DNA from: Cylindrodendrum hubeiense
Taxonomy: Eukaryota; Ascomycota; Sordariomycetes; Hypocreales; Nectriaceae
Reading direction: 5' to 3'
Assembly: GCA_014621425.1 (NCBI GenBank)
Contig: JAANBB010000570.1
Coordinates: forward strand, 1 to 22,206
DNA: 22,206 bases
Shown here: piece by piece, positions 8,829 through 18,160 of the stretch
How the letters are laid out: the number at the start of each line of letters is the position of its first letter
Position numbering within the stretch: position 1 is the first letter of the stretch
Position numbers and translations under genes: made by a program
The notes under the pieces: generated by a model
The model's input: only the letters and a program-made list of their open reading frames with translations
The model's database searches: none
Told to the model about the DNA's origin: nothing

Positions 8829-11699
8829 ATGTCCTCTTCGCGACCTTCCTCCCGCGACGACTTCGAGGTCGCAATCATCTGCGCGCTACCGCTCGAGTGC
8901 GACGCCGCTTCCTACATCTTCGACGAGTTCTGGGATGAAAATGGCGATCGATACGGACGAGCGGTGGGAGACCCGAATAGCTATAGGACTGGCCGCGTGG
9001 GCAAATATAATGTCGTCTTGGCCCTTCTGTCGCACATGGGCAAGACCAGTGCAGCCAGCGCGGCCGCCAGCATACGAATGAGCTATAGCGGCTTGCAGCT
9101 AGCCCTCCTTGTCGGAGTTTGTGGTGGTGCACGTCACAGCCGAGAGGGCGAAATATTGCTGGGCGATGTGGTCATCAGCAAGACCATTATCCAATACGAT
9201 TTCGGCCGGCAGTATCCAGATAAGTTTGTACACAAGAACACCGTCGTGGACTGTCGTAGCCATCCGAATAAAGACATCCGCACCCTGCTCGCCACATTCG
9301 AGACCGATCGGGGCATCGACAAGCTAGAACAACGGACTGCCTATTTCCTCCAGCAGCTCCAGGCCAAACTCGTGCAGACCAGGCGTCGGGGCAAATATGA
9401 CTACCCCGGGATGGCTGAAGACAAACTTTTCGAGCCGGCCTACCGCCACAAACACCACGTATCACCAATGTGTATCTGCCGCGAGTACTCCGGCGAGTTA
9501 GACCCCGTTTGCGATGAGGCGCTCATCTCAACATGCGCGGATCTTGGATGCGACGATGAACATCTCATTACGAGAGAACGGCTCCAGGCAAAACAGCAAT
9601 CAGAACACGATCGTTGCGATACGTTGCAGCAGCCTGCGGTGCATGTAGGAGCTATCGCATCAGGAGATAAGGTGATGAAGTCGGCTGCAGACCGGGACAG
9701 GCTCTCGAGAGAAGCAGGCGTCATTGCGTTCGAAATGGAAGGCGCTGGGGTCTGGGATGAAGTGCCCTGTATCGTAGTCAAGGGAGTGTGCGACTATGCC
9801 GACAGCCATAAGCACAAGGGATGGCAGAACTTCGCAGCGGCGACGGCAGCTTCTGCATCAAAGGCAATTCTCGAGTTCTCTACCCGGACTGATAAAGTTA
9901 TGAAAGCCTCGCCGGCAGGTCACCGGATGGTGCCGTTTGGACGAAACGAAGACTTTGTCGGACGTGAGGCCGCGTTATCTAAGCTACTCGACAGGATCCC
10001 GCCCATGACCATCAAGGATAACTGCCAGAGAACAGCAATCGAAGGTCTCGGTGGCATCGGCAAGACCCAGATCGCCCTCGAGGCTGCTTTCCGCGTCCAC
10101 CGCGAATACCCACACTGCTCCGTCTTCTGGGTTCCCGCCGTCGATGCCACGAGTTTCGAGAACGCCTACCGCGAGATCGGCCGACTCCTCGGAGTGAAGG
10201 GGATTGACAGCGATGAGGCCGACGTCAAGACCCTCGTTCAGGCTACCCTCAGCCGCGAAGATGCAGGCCAGTGGCTCTTGATCGTCGATAATGCCGATGA
10301 CCCTGAGTTGCTATTTGGGCCTTCAGGTCTATCCAAGTATCTTCCCTTTAGCAGCAGCGGGTCTGTTATGTTCACAACACGAAATCACGAAGTTGCAGTG
10401 CGACTCAATATCCCCAAAAAGGGCATTCTGAAGATAGAAGCTATGAGCAGTGAAGAAGCGACCGAGATTCTACAGACAGGATTGAACGAGGATCAACTTC
10501 AGGATACTACAAGCACAATTTCCTTGCTTGAATTTCTGGATCATCTCCCATTGGCTATCAAGCAGGCAGCTGCATTTATGGCCATGAGATCGATGACGAC
10601 AACAAAATATCTCGAGCATTGCCGGTCCAGTGATGCTAGATTGGTGAAATTAATAAGCAGTGACTTCGAGGATAACGGCCGATACGATCAAATCAAGAAC
10701 CCAATCGCTACTACTTGGCTTATCTCTTTTCAGCACATCTCTAGGGACTGTCGTCTAGCTGAGACGTATCTTAAGTTTATGTGTTTCCTAGCTGAGAGAG
10801 ACATCCCAATGGCTCTACTACCGCCGGTGGACGATGAACTAGAAGCAGATGAAGCGATTGGAACTCTCAAGGCATATGCATTCATCTCAGAGCGGCAGGG
10901 ACAATCCTTCGACATACATCGGCTAGTTCGCCTGTCGATGCAGACTTGGCTTGGCCGAGAGAAGCAAATACAAAATATATACACGCATGTGATACAAAGA
11001 CTATCAGAGAAATTCCCATTTCCAACACACGAGAATCGGGCAACATGGACAAAATACCTATCACATGCACAAACTGCATTGGACTACAGAGAGAGATGTG
11101 ATGATGAAAATTCTAGGTCGACGCTTCTCCTTGCCGTTAGTAATGGCCTGTCACAACTGGGGAATTATCATGAGGCAGAGCAGAAATATCGACAGACGCT
11201 GGAGCTATACGAAAAGATTCTTGGCAAAGAGCATCCTGACACACTTAAGAGCATAAATAGCCTAGCAGCTACGCTCGGTAACCAAGGTAAATTCAAGGAG
11301 GCAGAGCAGATGCTTCAACATACGCTAGAGATAAGGGAAAGGATTCTTGGTAAAGAGCATCCCGACACACTTAAGAGCATGAATAACCTAGCAGTTACGC
11401 TGGGTGGCCAAGAGAAATTCAAGGAGGCAGAGCAGATATTTCAACAGACACTGGAGTTACGGGAAAGGATTCTTGGTAAAGCGCATCCTGATACACTGAA
11501 GACTATGGATAGCCTAGGAATCATACTAGAGAGAAACGGGAAATTCAAGGAGGCGGAGCAGATGTTTCGACAGACACTGGAGTTACAGAAAAGGGTCCTC
11601 GGTAAAGAGCATCCTCATACACTAAGCAGTATAAGCGACCTAGCACGCATACTTAATAAATTAGGGAAGCAGGGGGAGGCAGCAAAAGTGCAGTCTTAG
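8829..11699 (+). CDS. NLR-like STAND protein: nucleoside-phosphorylase domain, NB-ARC ATPase, TPR repeats
   Basis: One uninterrupted frame encodes 956 aa from the ATG at 8829. The frame is open further upstream but without another ATG. Residues 10-350 form a PNP/UDP-phosphorylase-like domain: FEVAIICALPLE at the start, VGVCGG (95-100), GDVVISKTIIQYDFGR, EMEGAG (302-307) and DYAD (322-325), so the ribose- and base-binding positions look intact. NB-ARC follows: P-loop GLGGIGKTQ (406-414), Walker B LLIVDN (483-488), GSVMFTTR (511-518) and LPLA (573-576). Four 42-residue kinesin-light-chain-type TPRs begin at 778, 820, 862 and 904 and end in a short tail. Such proteins are known in fungi as NLR-like sensors for non-self recognition; oligomerisation on ligand binding is expected. 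Base composition shifts from GC-rich in the first domain to AT-rich in the repeats. The substrate of the N-terminal domain is not known from sequence. Confidence 0.95.
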   Translation: MSSSRPSSRDDFEVAIICALPLECDAASYIFDEFWDENGDRYGRAVGDPNSYRTGRVGKYNVVLALLSHMGKTSAASAAASIRMSYSGLQLALLVGVCGGARHSREGEILLGDVVISKTIIQYDFGRQYPDKFVHKNTVVDCRSHPNKDIRTLLATFETDRGIDKLEQRTAYFLQQLQAKLVQTRRRGKYDYPGMAEDKLFEPAYRHKHHVSPMCICREYSGELDPVCDEALISTCADLGCDDEHLITRERLQAKQQSEHDRCDTLQQPAVHVGAIASGDKVMKSAADRDRLSREAGVIAFEMEGAGVWDEVPCIVVKGVCDYADSHKHKGWQNFAAATAASASKAILEFSTRTDKVMKASPAGHRMVPFGRNEDFVGREAALSKLLDRIPPMTIKDNCQRTAIEGLGGIGKTQIALEAAFRVHREYPHCSVFWVPAVDATSFENAYREIGRLLGVKGIDSDEADVKTLVQATLSREDAGQWLLIVDNADDPELLFGPSGLSKYLPFSSSGSVMFTTRNHEVAVRLNIPKKGILKIEAMSSEEATEILQTGLNEDQLQDTTSTISLLEFLDHLPLAIKQAAAFMAMRSMTTTKYLEHCRSSDARLVKLISSDFEDNGRYDQIKNPIATTWLISFQHISRDCRLAETYLKFMCFLAERDIPMALLPPVDDELEADEAIGTLKAYAFISERQGQSFDIHRLVRLSMQTWLGREKQIQNIYTHVIQRLSEKFPFPTHENRATWTKYLSHAQTALDYRERCDDENSRSTLLLAVSNGLSQLGNYHEAEQKYRQTLELYEKILGKEHPDTLKSINSLAATLGNQGKFKEAEQMLQHTLEIRERILGKEHPDTLKSMNNLAVTLGGQEKFKEAEQIFQQTLELRERILGKAHPDTLKTMDSLGIILERNGKFKEAEQMFRQTLELQKRVLGKEHPHTLSSISDLARILNKLGKQGEAAKVQS
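11160..11663. repeat. Four 126-bp coding repeats (TPR units) in the NLR gene
   Basis: Units start at 11160, 11286, 11412 and 11538 with exact 126-bp spacing and no indels. Strings such as AAATTCAAGGAGGCAGAGCA and GGAAAGGATTCTTGGTAAAG recur at the DNA level, so the copies are recent or homogenised. This layout allows gain or loss of whole units in frame. Confidence 0.95.
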
Positions 11700-11869
11700 A
11701 TCTTATATATATAGAAGTAGCTTATCATGTTACTTTTTAGGTCATTTGCCCTCACTCTAGCTTTACTGAGTCTTTCCTTTGAGATTCCAGCACAAGGACC
11801 AAGGGGCCACATACTGAATGCCACACCAATCCGTCTCTAGCTCTTAACTCCGTTGGTTATATCTCTCAA

Positions 11870-12062
11870 ATCCTAAAAACGCTGCCCAAGCTGTGAGTCG
11901 ACCGTCCTGATACCCTAACCGGTACAGCCAATCTTGCTTTTACTTGGAAACTCCAAGACCGCTATGAATTCGCGTCAATTTTGATGGAGAAATATGCCCC
12001 GAATTCAGCAACAAGCTCTTGGTCCAAAGGTTTCTTCCTCTTGTCCCTTGTACAAGAGCGGA
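11870..12062 (+). pseudogene. Decayed TPR-repeat fragment, probably from a second NLR-type gene
   Basis: From 11897 the plus frame reads RPDTLTGTANLAFTWKLQD and then RYEFASILMEK, which has the pattern of the kinesin-light-chain TPRs of fungal NLRs (HPDTL, then NLA, a W/Q-G-R turn, EA, LMEKC). A stop codon TGA sits at 11894-11896, where a Gly codon is usual before such a repeat. After about 11999 the match continues in the +1 frame as RIQQQALGPK, the usual start of the next helix, and then fades. So at least one stop and one frameshift break it. The subtype differs from the GKFKEAEQ repeats of the intact gene 200 bp upstream, so it is not a simple copy of that gene's tail. It might be a lost 3' portion of a neighbouring gene. 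Confidence 0.6.
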
Positions 12063-12211
12063 GCTTTAAATACAATGAGCTCTCCAAATTTCTTACTTCT
12101 TTACACTACGTGTCGGATATCGAGTGTTACCCTGGTCACGCCCTGAAAGATAGTACCCAGGCGGGAATTATGGCATCATTATCTACATAGGCGTTAGCTT
12201 AGTGATACTGT

Positions 12212-12457
12212 TGTTGAGGTTACAGGGGCCGATCCATTATGGTGTGTATGAGTGACTTGATTGAGTACATACGGGGTCTTCGGGCCCATCTAATACAACC
12301 TGCACGTCCTACTAGGGGTTCCATCTATCCGAATTTCGGTGCCTAATACGGCATAACGGAATGGCTGTAGGGAACGGAGACCCCCGGTGTGTTGATACCT
12401 TCGACCGAGACCGTATCTTCCTGGTACCCGTGACTAAGTGGGCCTGGCGCCGCAACA
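12212..12457. mobile_element. Candidate solo LTR of a Copia-like retrotransposon
   Basis: The 246-bp segment begins TGTTGAGG and ends GCAACA, giving 5-bp inverted ends TGTTG/CAACA. The five bases before it (ACTGT, 12207-12211) and after it (ATTGT, 12458-12462) match at four of five positions, as a worn target-site duplication would; the difference is C to T. No polymerase or integrase coding lies beside it. The call rests only on ends, size and flanks, so another origin is possible. Confidence 0.42.
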
Positions 12458-13646
12458 ATTGTTACTCTGCAAATCCCAACCGCCTCGCGATAACAAGCGA
12501 CGTTTGGCCTTAGTTAAGATGTCATGGTCTCAGCCAGGAAAAGAACGAGAGAATCGTGAAACTGCTAACTTTCTATTGTCAGCCCGGCCCTTACTATGTA
12601 AAAGCCAGTATCATCCAACTCGATGTGTGAGCAGTATTTTCGATACCCAACATCTGAGGCAGATGCTGGCTGTTATAGCAGGAGTTCGAAGGGCACGATT
12701 GAGCCCCAGCCACACACTGTGCTCAGCCACAACTAGTCCAAAATTGGCGAGATTTCTCGTACTGAAACACTGACGCTAAATCTGGTCTTCAAATGTATCA
12801 ATGGGACAAAAGAGTTGAACAATAAAATCAAGGTTCTTTTTACCGATCGAGGTTAAGAGAAGAGATAATCACCGAGAGGCAGGTCACGAGGTTGACCTAC
12901 TTCCTCACAAGACTGGCGTCGACGCAGGTTGCAAACACTCTTTAAACTCTCAACTTGTTCGGACACTTCTTCTTTGCTTCCTTCTATCGTGTCGATCTCC
13001 GGTTTTCGTGGCTGGTTGGTGCGAAGCGACCGGCGTGCCACCAAGCCTCGCAGCGCTCCCTCGTCCACTCAACTGAACGGGCTCGCGACCCGCCTCCGCC
13101 CAGGAGATCCCGTGGATAAAAGGGCATGCGATGATTAATTTCAAAAGGGCCGTTTGCTCTATCTCTCATGCAGCACATTCGATCAATAATTCCAAGACAG
13201 ACATAAATCCCCGAGTATTGGCCGCTTCCAACGCCTCCTGGGGGCCCATCGGGGTAACCGCCAAAATTGACCCAGATCTGCCCGAGCAACCACGATTGTC
13301 TTGTCTCAAACACGCTTGGCGCTATTTCTTTTAATAGAAGTAAAAATAGGATCGGGCCTCGCGTTTTTGGTTTCAAAGAACGTGAAATACATGCATGCGA
13401 CTGGGAGGTTACGCCGATACATTGCGCGCGCATCATTGTGAGGTATCAACACTCACTCAGTCGCATCCAGCTGTCGGAGAATACACCCGGCCATGGACTT
13501 CCCCAGGCCAATGGGGGCTGACCCCGCGGACCACATTCAGTCCGAGACATGCGATCCAAATGTTAATAGAAAGATCAAACGGCCTCCGCAGGGGCAGAGA
13601 CAGAGACAGAGAAATGGGCGGTCCGGCTTCCGGCCGAACGATGAAG

Positions 13647-13698
13647 AGCCAAGCCTGCGAGTCAAGCCTGCGAGCCAAGCCTGCGAGCCAATTCCCAC
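13647..13698. repeat. 13-bp tandem repeat, three copies plus a partial
   Basis: Units AGCCAAGCCTGCG, AGTCAAGCCTGCG, AGCCAAGCCTGCG follow directly from 13647 to 13685, then AGCCAA breaks off. It lies in non-coding DNA. Confidence 0.85.
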
Positions 13699-14067
13699 TC
13701 TCCACGCAGCCAAGGTGTTCAGGAAATTGATTCACCCGCGTGCGAATTGTCCCACAGCCCAGGAATCCCCAGGAATCCCCCTTCGATCCGGGCGGTAATT
13801 CGATTTCTTCGATCTACACAATTATGCAGGATAGCACCGAGCCACGGGTGTTTATGCCGTCACACGCGACAGGCCTGCAGCTCAAATGACGCCGAGCAGT
13901 TCGTTTAAGCTTAACGCATGACATCACCACGAGGGCGCAAAGCACCACTTCCAAGCCTCTCGGCCGCCAGCCAGGGCCCATTTCCAAGGCTCGGGCCCGT
14001 TTTCGAGGGCCCGGGTTTCCCGCTCCACCGGGCCAAGGCCACCAAGAGTGGCCCCGAACGACGTCAA

Positions 14068-14106
14068 GGCGTCTTCTCAGGCGTCTTCTCCGGCGTCTTC
14101 CCCGGC
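14068..14106. repeat. 12-bp tandem repeat, three copies
   Basis: Units GGCGTCTTCTCA, GGCGTCTTCTCC, GGCGTCTTCCCC run from 14068 to 14103 and a partial GGC follows. It lies in non-coding DNA about 450 bp before the transporter start. Confidence 0.85.
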
Positions 14107-14160
14107 GCTCCAGCCTATGGCCATGGCCGTTGCGCGGTGCGCGGTCCAATCGTGCCGGGC

Positions 14161-14195
14161 GCGATGGGGTGCGATGGGGTGCGATGGGGTGCGAC
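14161..14195. repeat. 10-bp tandem repeat, three perfect copies plus a partial
   Basis: GCGATGGGGT occurs three times from 14161 to 14190, followed by GCGAC. Evenly spaced GGGG runs are produced, one short of a full quadruplex rule. Confidence 0.88.
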
Positions 14196-14559
14196 GGAGA
14201 CTGACCGGTTCCTCCCTCCTCCACCAGCGCCACTGACATCGGCCCTTTCCCAGTCTCCGCCGAACTAGGATTGCAGGGAGTCCGGGTTCTGCTGCCTACC
14301 AGATTTTCGAGATCTGCGCCAAGCATGGGCGTCTTACCCACGAGATGGGGCTCCATGACGACTGCCAAGTGGATCGTAGCGAGCCCCGTTGCGCCCGCCT
14401 TGACGCAGTCGTGGGATCGTTGTCGCGACCCGCGATCTGTCAAGTCTGGGTTCGACCATCTCACCGTCGAAGTCTTGGAATAAAGACCCGCTCTCCCTCC
14501 CGCCCCGGAATCGATCAGCCAGCTTACCCTTCCCACAGCCCGAGACAATTTCGGAAACA

Positions 14560-16371
14560 ATGCTTGGACAACGGTACGTTCTCTCCTCCACTCCTCCATA
14601 CCTACCTGTCCTGTGCTTTGTGATGGTGATCAGGAACATCGGACAGAGCTGACCTTAGATCTTCTTCAGATCCATCAAAGTCAATGGCGCCGACTGCGGC
14701 GTCGAGGCGCTCCTCTTGGGCGTCACGACGTCCATCGGAGGCTTCCTCTTCGGATACGACACTGGTCAGATTTCCGGCATGCTCCTCTTCGAGGACTTCA
14801 TCGACCGGTTCGGACAGACAAATGCAAAAGGCCAAAAGGAGTTTCAGCCAATTATCCAGTCTCTCGTCGTCTCGCTCATCAGTATCGGTTGCTTGATTGG
14901 CTCCTTGTCTGGTGCCTAGTAGGTTTTCCCCATGTCCGAGCCCGACAAATCACTTACAGTTTCTAGCACTGCCGACTGGTGGGGTCGACGCAAGAGCTTG
15001 ACTTTCGGAGTCATCATCTTCATCATTGGTAACATCATTCAGATTACAGCGATGAACTCCTGGGTTCATATGATGATGGGTCGCTTCGTCGCTGGTCTCG
15101 GTGTTGGTAACCTGTCTGTCGGTGTTCCCATGTTTCAGTCTGAATGCTCGCCACGAGAGATTCGAGGAGCCGTGGTGGCTTCTTACCAACTCATGATTAC
15201 TTTTGGCATTCTTATATCTAACATCGTCAACTATGGCGTCCGAAACATTGAGGACTCTGATGCCTCGTGGCGCATTGTCATCGGGTTGGGTATTGCCTTT
15301 TCCCTCCCGCTCGGTATCGGCATTCTGTGTGTGCCTGAGTCCCCTCGATGGCTTGCTGGCAGGGAAAATTGGGAGGCTGCCCGACTTTCTCTAGCTCGGC
15401 TCCGTGGACTCAAGCATGACCCCCACAACTCGCTCGTTGAGGATGACCTTAACGAGATGAGGGAGATGCTTCAGAAAGAAATGCAGGCCGGCCAAGGTAG
15501 TTGGGCCGACTGTTTCAACCCCAACACCAACATCCCCAAGCTGGTTTACCGCACGTTCCTGGGAATCGGCATTCACTTCCTGCAGCAGTGGACGGGAGTC
15601 AACTATTTCTTCTACTATGGAGCCACCATCTTTGAGTCGGCCGGCATCGATGACCCCATCTTGACGCAGCTGATTCTTGGTGCGGTCAACGTTGTCATGA
15701 CGTTTTACGGTCTCTACGTGGTGGAGAAGTACGGTCGCCGATGGCCCCTCTTCATCGGCGCGCTGTGGCAGGCTGCCTGGCTACTCGTGTTTGCATCTGT
15801 TGGCACCGCCATGGACCCTGGTAGTAACCGTGCCGTCGGCATTGTCATGATTGTATCAGCCTGCATGTTCATCGCCTCCTTTGCTGGTACTTGGGGACCC
15901 ATCTGCTGGGTTGTCATCGGCGAGACGTTCCCTCTCAGGACTCGTGCCAAGCAGGCGTCTCTTGCTACTGCCAGTAACTGGCTTGGAAACTGTGAGTCGA
16001 GCCTTTCTATCCCGTGACATTGTACTAACCTATTCCCAGTCATGATTGGGTTCCTTACTCCCCTCGCCGATGCTGGAATCTCGTACGCTTACGGTTTCGT
16101 CTTCGTCGGCACCAACCTAGCAGCCGCCCTCTTGGTCTGGTTCTTCCTTTACGAGTCGCGCACACTCAGTTTGGAGAATGTCGATCTCATGTACAACCAA
16201 ACCAACATAAAGCCGTGGAACAGCTCTAAGTGGACCCCTCCTGGCTACATCACTCGAAAGCAGAGAGACGATTCTCACTTTAGGCGGCTAAGTGCCGCAG
16301 GCGTGGGCCATGGCGCCGAGAAGAAGCAAAGGAATAGTGATGCCTCAGCCGCAGAGTGCGAGTCTGTGTAG
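14560..16371 (+). CDS. Major facilitator sugar transporter (hexose porter family)
   Basis: Four exons (14560-14573, 14670-14918, 14967-15991, 16040-16371) encode 539 aa. Introns of 96, 48 and 48 nt have donors GTACGT, GTAGGT and GTGAGT; the last has a perfect TACTAAC branch at 16023. The first exon is only 14 nt (MLGQ plus two bases). Sugar-porter signatures are complete: GYDTGQ in TM1, ADWWGRR (90-96), PESPRWL (211-217) after TM6, QQWTGVN (294-300) in TM7, EKYGRR in loop 8-9, ETFPLRTR (407-414) after TM10 and the YESRTLSLENVD ending. Twelve membrane helices are expected, with uptake of glucose or other hexoses by proton symport at the plasma membrane. The substrate cannot be told from sequence. 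The C-terminal 60 residues are polar and cytosolic. The LFEDFIDRFGQ loop resembles fungal hexose transporters more than Snf3-type sensors, and no long sensor tail is present. Confidence 0.95.
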
Positions 16372-16810
16372 AGACGGATTTCGGTAATGTGAAATGTGCA
16401 CATGTATATGGATTATGACCATTTCAGTATTTTTATTGTACAAATATACCAATAAACAGTGAATTTTAGTTTGAAAGTGTGAGACATCAAGTTTTCCCTC
16501 AACTCGACCCCAATTCAAAATTACTTCAAATATTTATTCTTAACAGACTTGAACAGGTTTATTCCGTGTTGTTTGGCATCTAATGCGTCCTGAATAGCAC
16601 TTAAAATCTCCATTCCCGACTCAGCGTTGGAGTGCAGGGTAGCGCACTTGGGCCCACCGCTGCGCCACTGTTGCCTAGTACCAGACACTAAACAAACCAC
16701 CAAAACAAGATGTATCGCATGTTGCTGATGATGACTGACGCTTGTCCTTTCCCTCAATCACTTATTTTGCCGGAATTGTTTGAAACATCACTGATATAGA
16801 GGGCCATACG
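16372..16810. terminator. 3' region of the transporter and spacer before the metallopeptidase gene
   Basis: The AT-rich stretch after the stop contains AATAAA at 16451-16456, a likely polyadenylation signal about 80 bp downstream. The remainder to 16810 is the promoter side of the next gene. A 78-codon minus frame (16521-16757) has no recognisable domain. Confidence 0.5.
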
Positions 16811-18160
16811 ATGAAGCGATGCACCCACAACAATGTCTACACCGATTGCAGCCCAGCCGCTGCAAACGCAGGTTTCATCCGGCCGCCTATTGACAAGCGC
16901 CTGGCAGCAACGACACCGTCTGGACGACGCACAGCCGAGCCGCTCGCAACCCAGCAGGATGCAATGAGCAATGGCTGGAGCTTCCCTGGCCCCTTAGTCC
17001 TGCCAGATGATGACTTGGCGCTGGATCCAGAGTACCCTCCGCAGAGTCTGAAATCATGGCTGTCGTACAACAAAAAAATGCCAATCACAGCGGAGAGGAA
17101 CACAATCTATGTCGTCCCGCCGCCGGAAATCACAAACTCGGTGAAGAAAATGACCAAGGACTGGGAGAAGCCGCATGTGCCCAGGGAATCCGTCACGGCT
17201 GGCCTCCCCGAGGGGATCCCCCTGCCTACGACAGACGACGTGTGCAACTACCTGCGTGCATTCTATCACAAAATGACGATTAAAAAGCACGAGGGAAAGT
17301 TTCGCTGGCAGGCGTGGGACTCGGGATCCGCCAAGGGCCCAAAGTACATGGGGCTTGCGACGCCGAAACCGTCCGAGGAGCTCATTGGCGTCCGGTACAG
17401 ACAGTCTCCAGACGGCATCGCGAGGATCCAAGTCAATCTCAATGACGTGCTAGACGCGCTGATTGACCGCGTCCCGCCTGATGCATACGCCGTCGTCATG
17501 CTCACAGACCAAGACTTGTACGAGGACGAGGACGATGACTTTTGCTGCGGCCGAGCCTACGGTGAAAGCCGCATCGCCGTTGTCTCATCCTTTCGATACA
17601 ACCCTGCACTGGATGGCTACTCGGACATCCAACTCGAACACATGTGGCCTGCATCGCACTGTAAAAGCTACGTGGATGCGCTGTGCGATGTCGACAAACA
17701 ACAGCCCAAACGAGCCAAGACCTCAAGCAACTCACCTACAACCCCACTCACGGCCGCATTAAACGCGAGCAAAGCCGTGCCCAACCCGAAAACCAGGGAC
17801 GAGCTGGCGGGGATGTGGTTCTCTCGTGTCGCCCGCACGATGGCCCACGAGCTGGGCCACTGCCTTGGCATGGACCACTGCGTCTACTACGCATGCGCCA
17901 TGCAAGGGACCGCGGGGATGGCTGAGGATGTGCGACAGCCGCCCTATCTCTGTCCCGTTTGCTTGAGCAAACTCTCGCGCGGGTTGTGCTCCTTTGTTGG
18001 GTCCGGCTCGGTTGTGAACCTGCAGCGGGAATTTATCCAACAGCGGTACAACGTGCTACGGGACTTTTGCGAGAATTGGAAACATGTGGCTATGTTTGCA
18101 GGGTATCAGGCGTGGATTGATGGGAGGCTTGAGGAGAACAGAGAGGGCGTTCGCGAGTAA
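16811..18160 (+). CDS. Archaemetzincin-type zinc metallopeptidase (AMZ family)
   Basis: A single exon encodes 449 aa. The active site fits the archaemetzincin pattern: HELGHCLGMDH (346-356) with three zinc His and Glu347 as base, then C357, C362-A-M364, and CPVC (381-384), the extra cysteines that bind a structural zinc. The Met turn lies at CAM. Upstream, VPPDAYAVVMLTDQDLY (about 223-239) and SSFRYNP resemble the strand-and-edge region of human AMZ proteins. An acidic EDEDDD run follows Tyr239. The start MKRCTHNNVYTD at 16811 gives a typical fungal N-terminus. A Ser/Thr/Lys-rich insert at about 300-325 is probably a loop. Substrates of fungal members are not established. The next gene lies 237 bp downstream on the same strand. 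Family call is secure. Confidence 0.93.
   Translation: MKRCTHNNVYTDCSPAAANAGFIRPPIDKRLAATTPSGRRTAEPLATQQDAMSNGWSFPGPLVLPDDDLALDPEYPPQSLKSWLSYNKKMPITAERNTIYVVPPPEITNSVKKMTKDWEKPHVPRESVTAGLPEGIPLPTTDDVCNYLRAFYHKMTIKKHEGKFRWQAWDSGSAKGPKYMGLATPKPSEELIGVRYRQSPDGIARIQVNLNDVLDALIDRVPPDAYAVVMLTDQDLYEDEDDDFCCGRAYGESRIAVVSSFRYNPALDGYSDIQLEHMWPASHCKSYVDALCDVDKQQPKRAKTSSNSPTTPLTAALNASKAVPNPKTRDELAGMWFSRVARTMAHELGHCLGMDHCVYYACAMQGTAGMAEDVRQPPYLCPVCLSKLSRGLCSFVGSGSVVNLQREFIQQRYNVLRDFCENWKHVAMFAGYQAWIDGRLEENREGVRE

Larger units (their letters stand above)
12458..14559. other. Long gene-poor gap upstream of the sugar transporter
   Basis: About 2.1 kb hold no frame that looks like protein. The longest, 13814-14599 on the minus strand, is Arg- and Gly-rich, contains repeat-derived runs and covers the transporter start. 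Three minisatellites lie at 13647-13698, 14068-14106 and 14161-14195. The last 100 bp are pyrimidine-rich and contain CCCCGG (14503-14508), which fits the reverse of the CreA-type SYGGRG site; one such match is weak evidence. The rest is unexplained. Confidence 0.5.

Noticed and set aside
11700..12211. Reading the stretch as an intact downstream exon of the NLR, using GTGAGT at 11893 and CAG near 11927 as an intron
   Set aside because: The joined frames meet stop codons, and removing this piece would delete part of the TPR pattern itself, so decay explains it better.
13814..14599. Minus-strand frame of 261 codons before the transporter
   Set aside because: Arg/Gly-rich, includes translated minisatellites, and covers the transporter start on the opposite strand.
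16521..16757. Minus-strand frame of 78 codons with a helical-looking end
   Set aside because: Too short and without a known motif or splice partner; could be a relic but I cannot support it.
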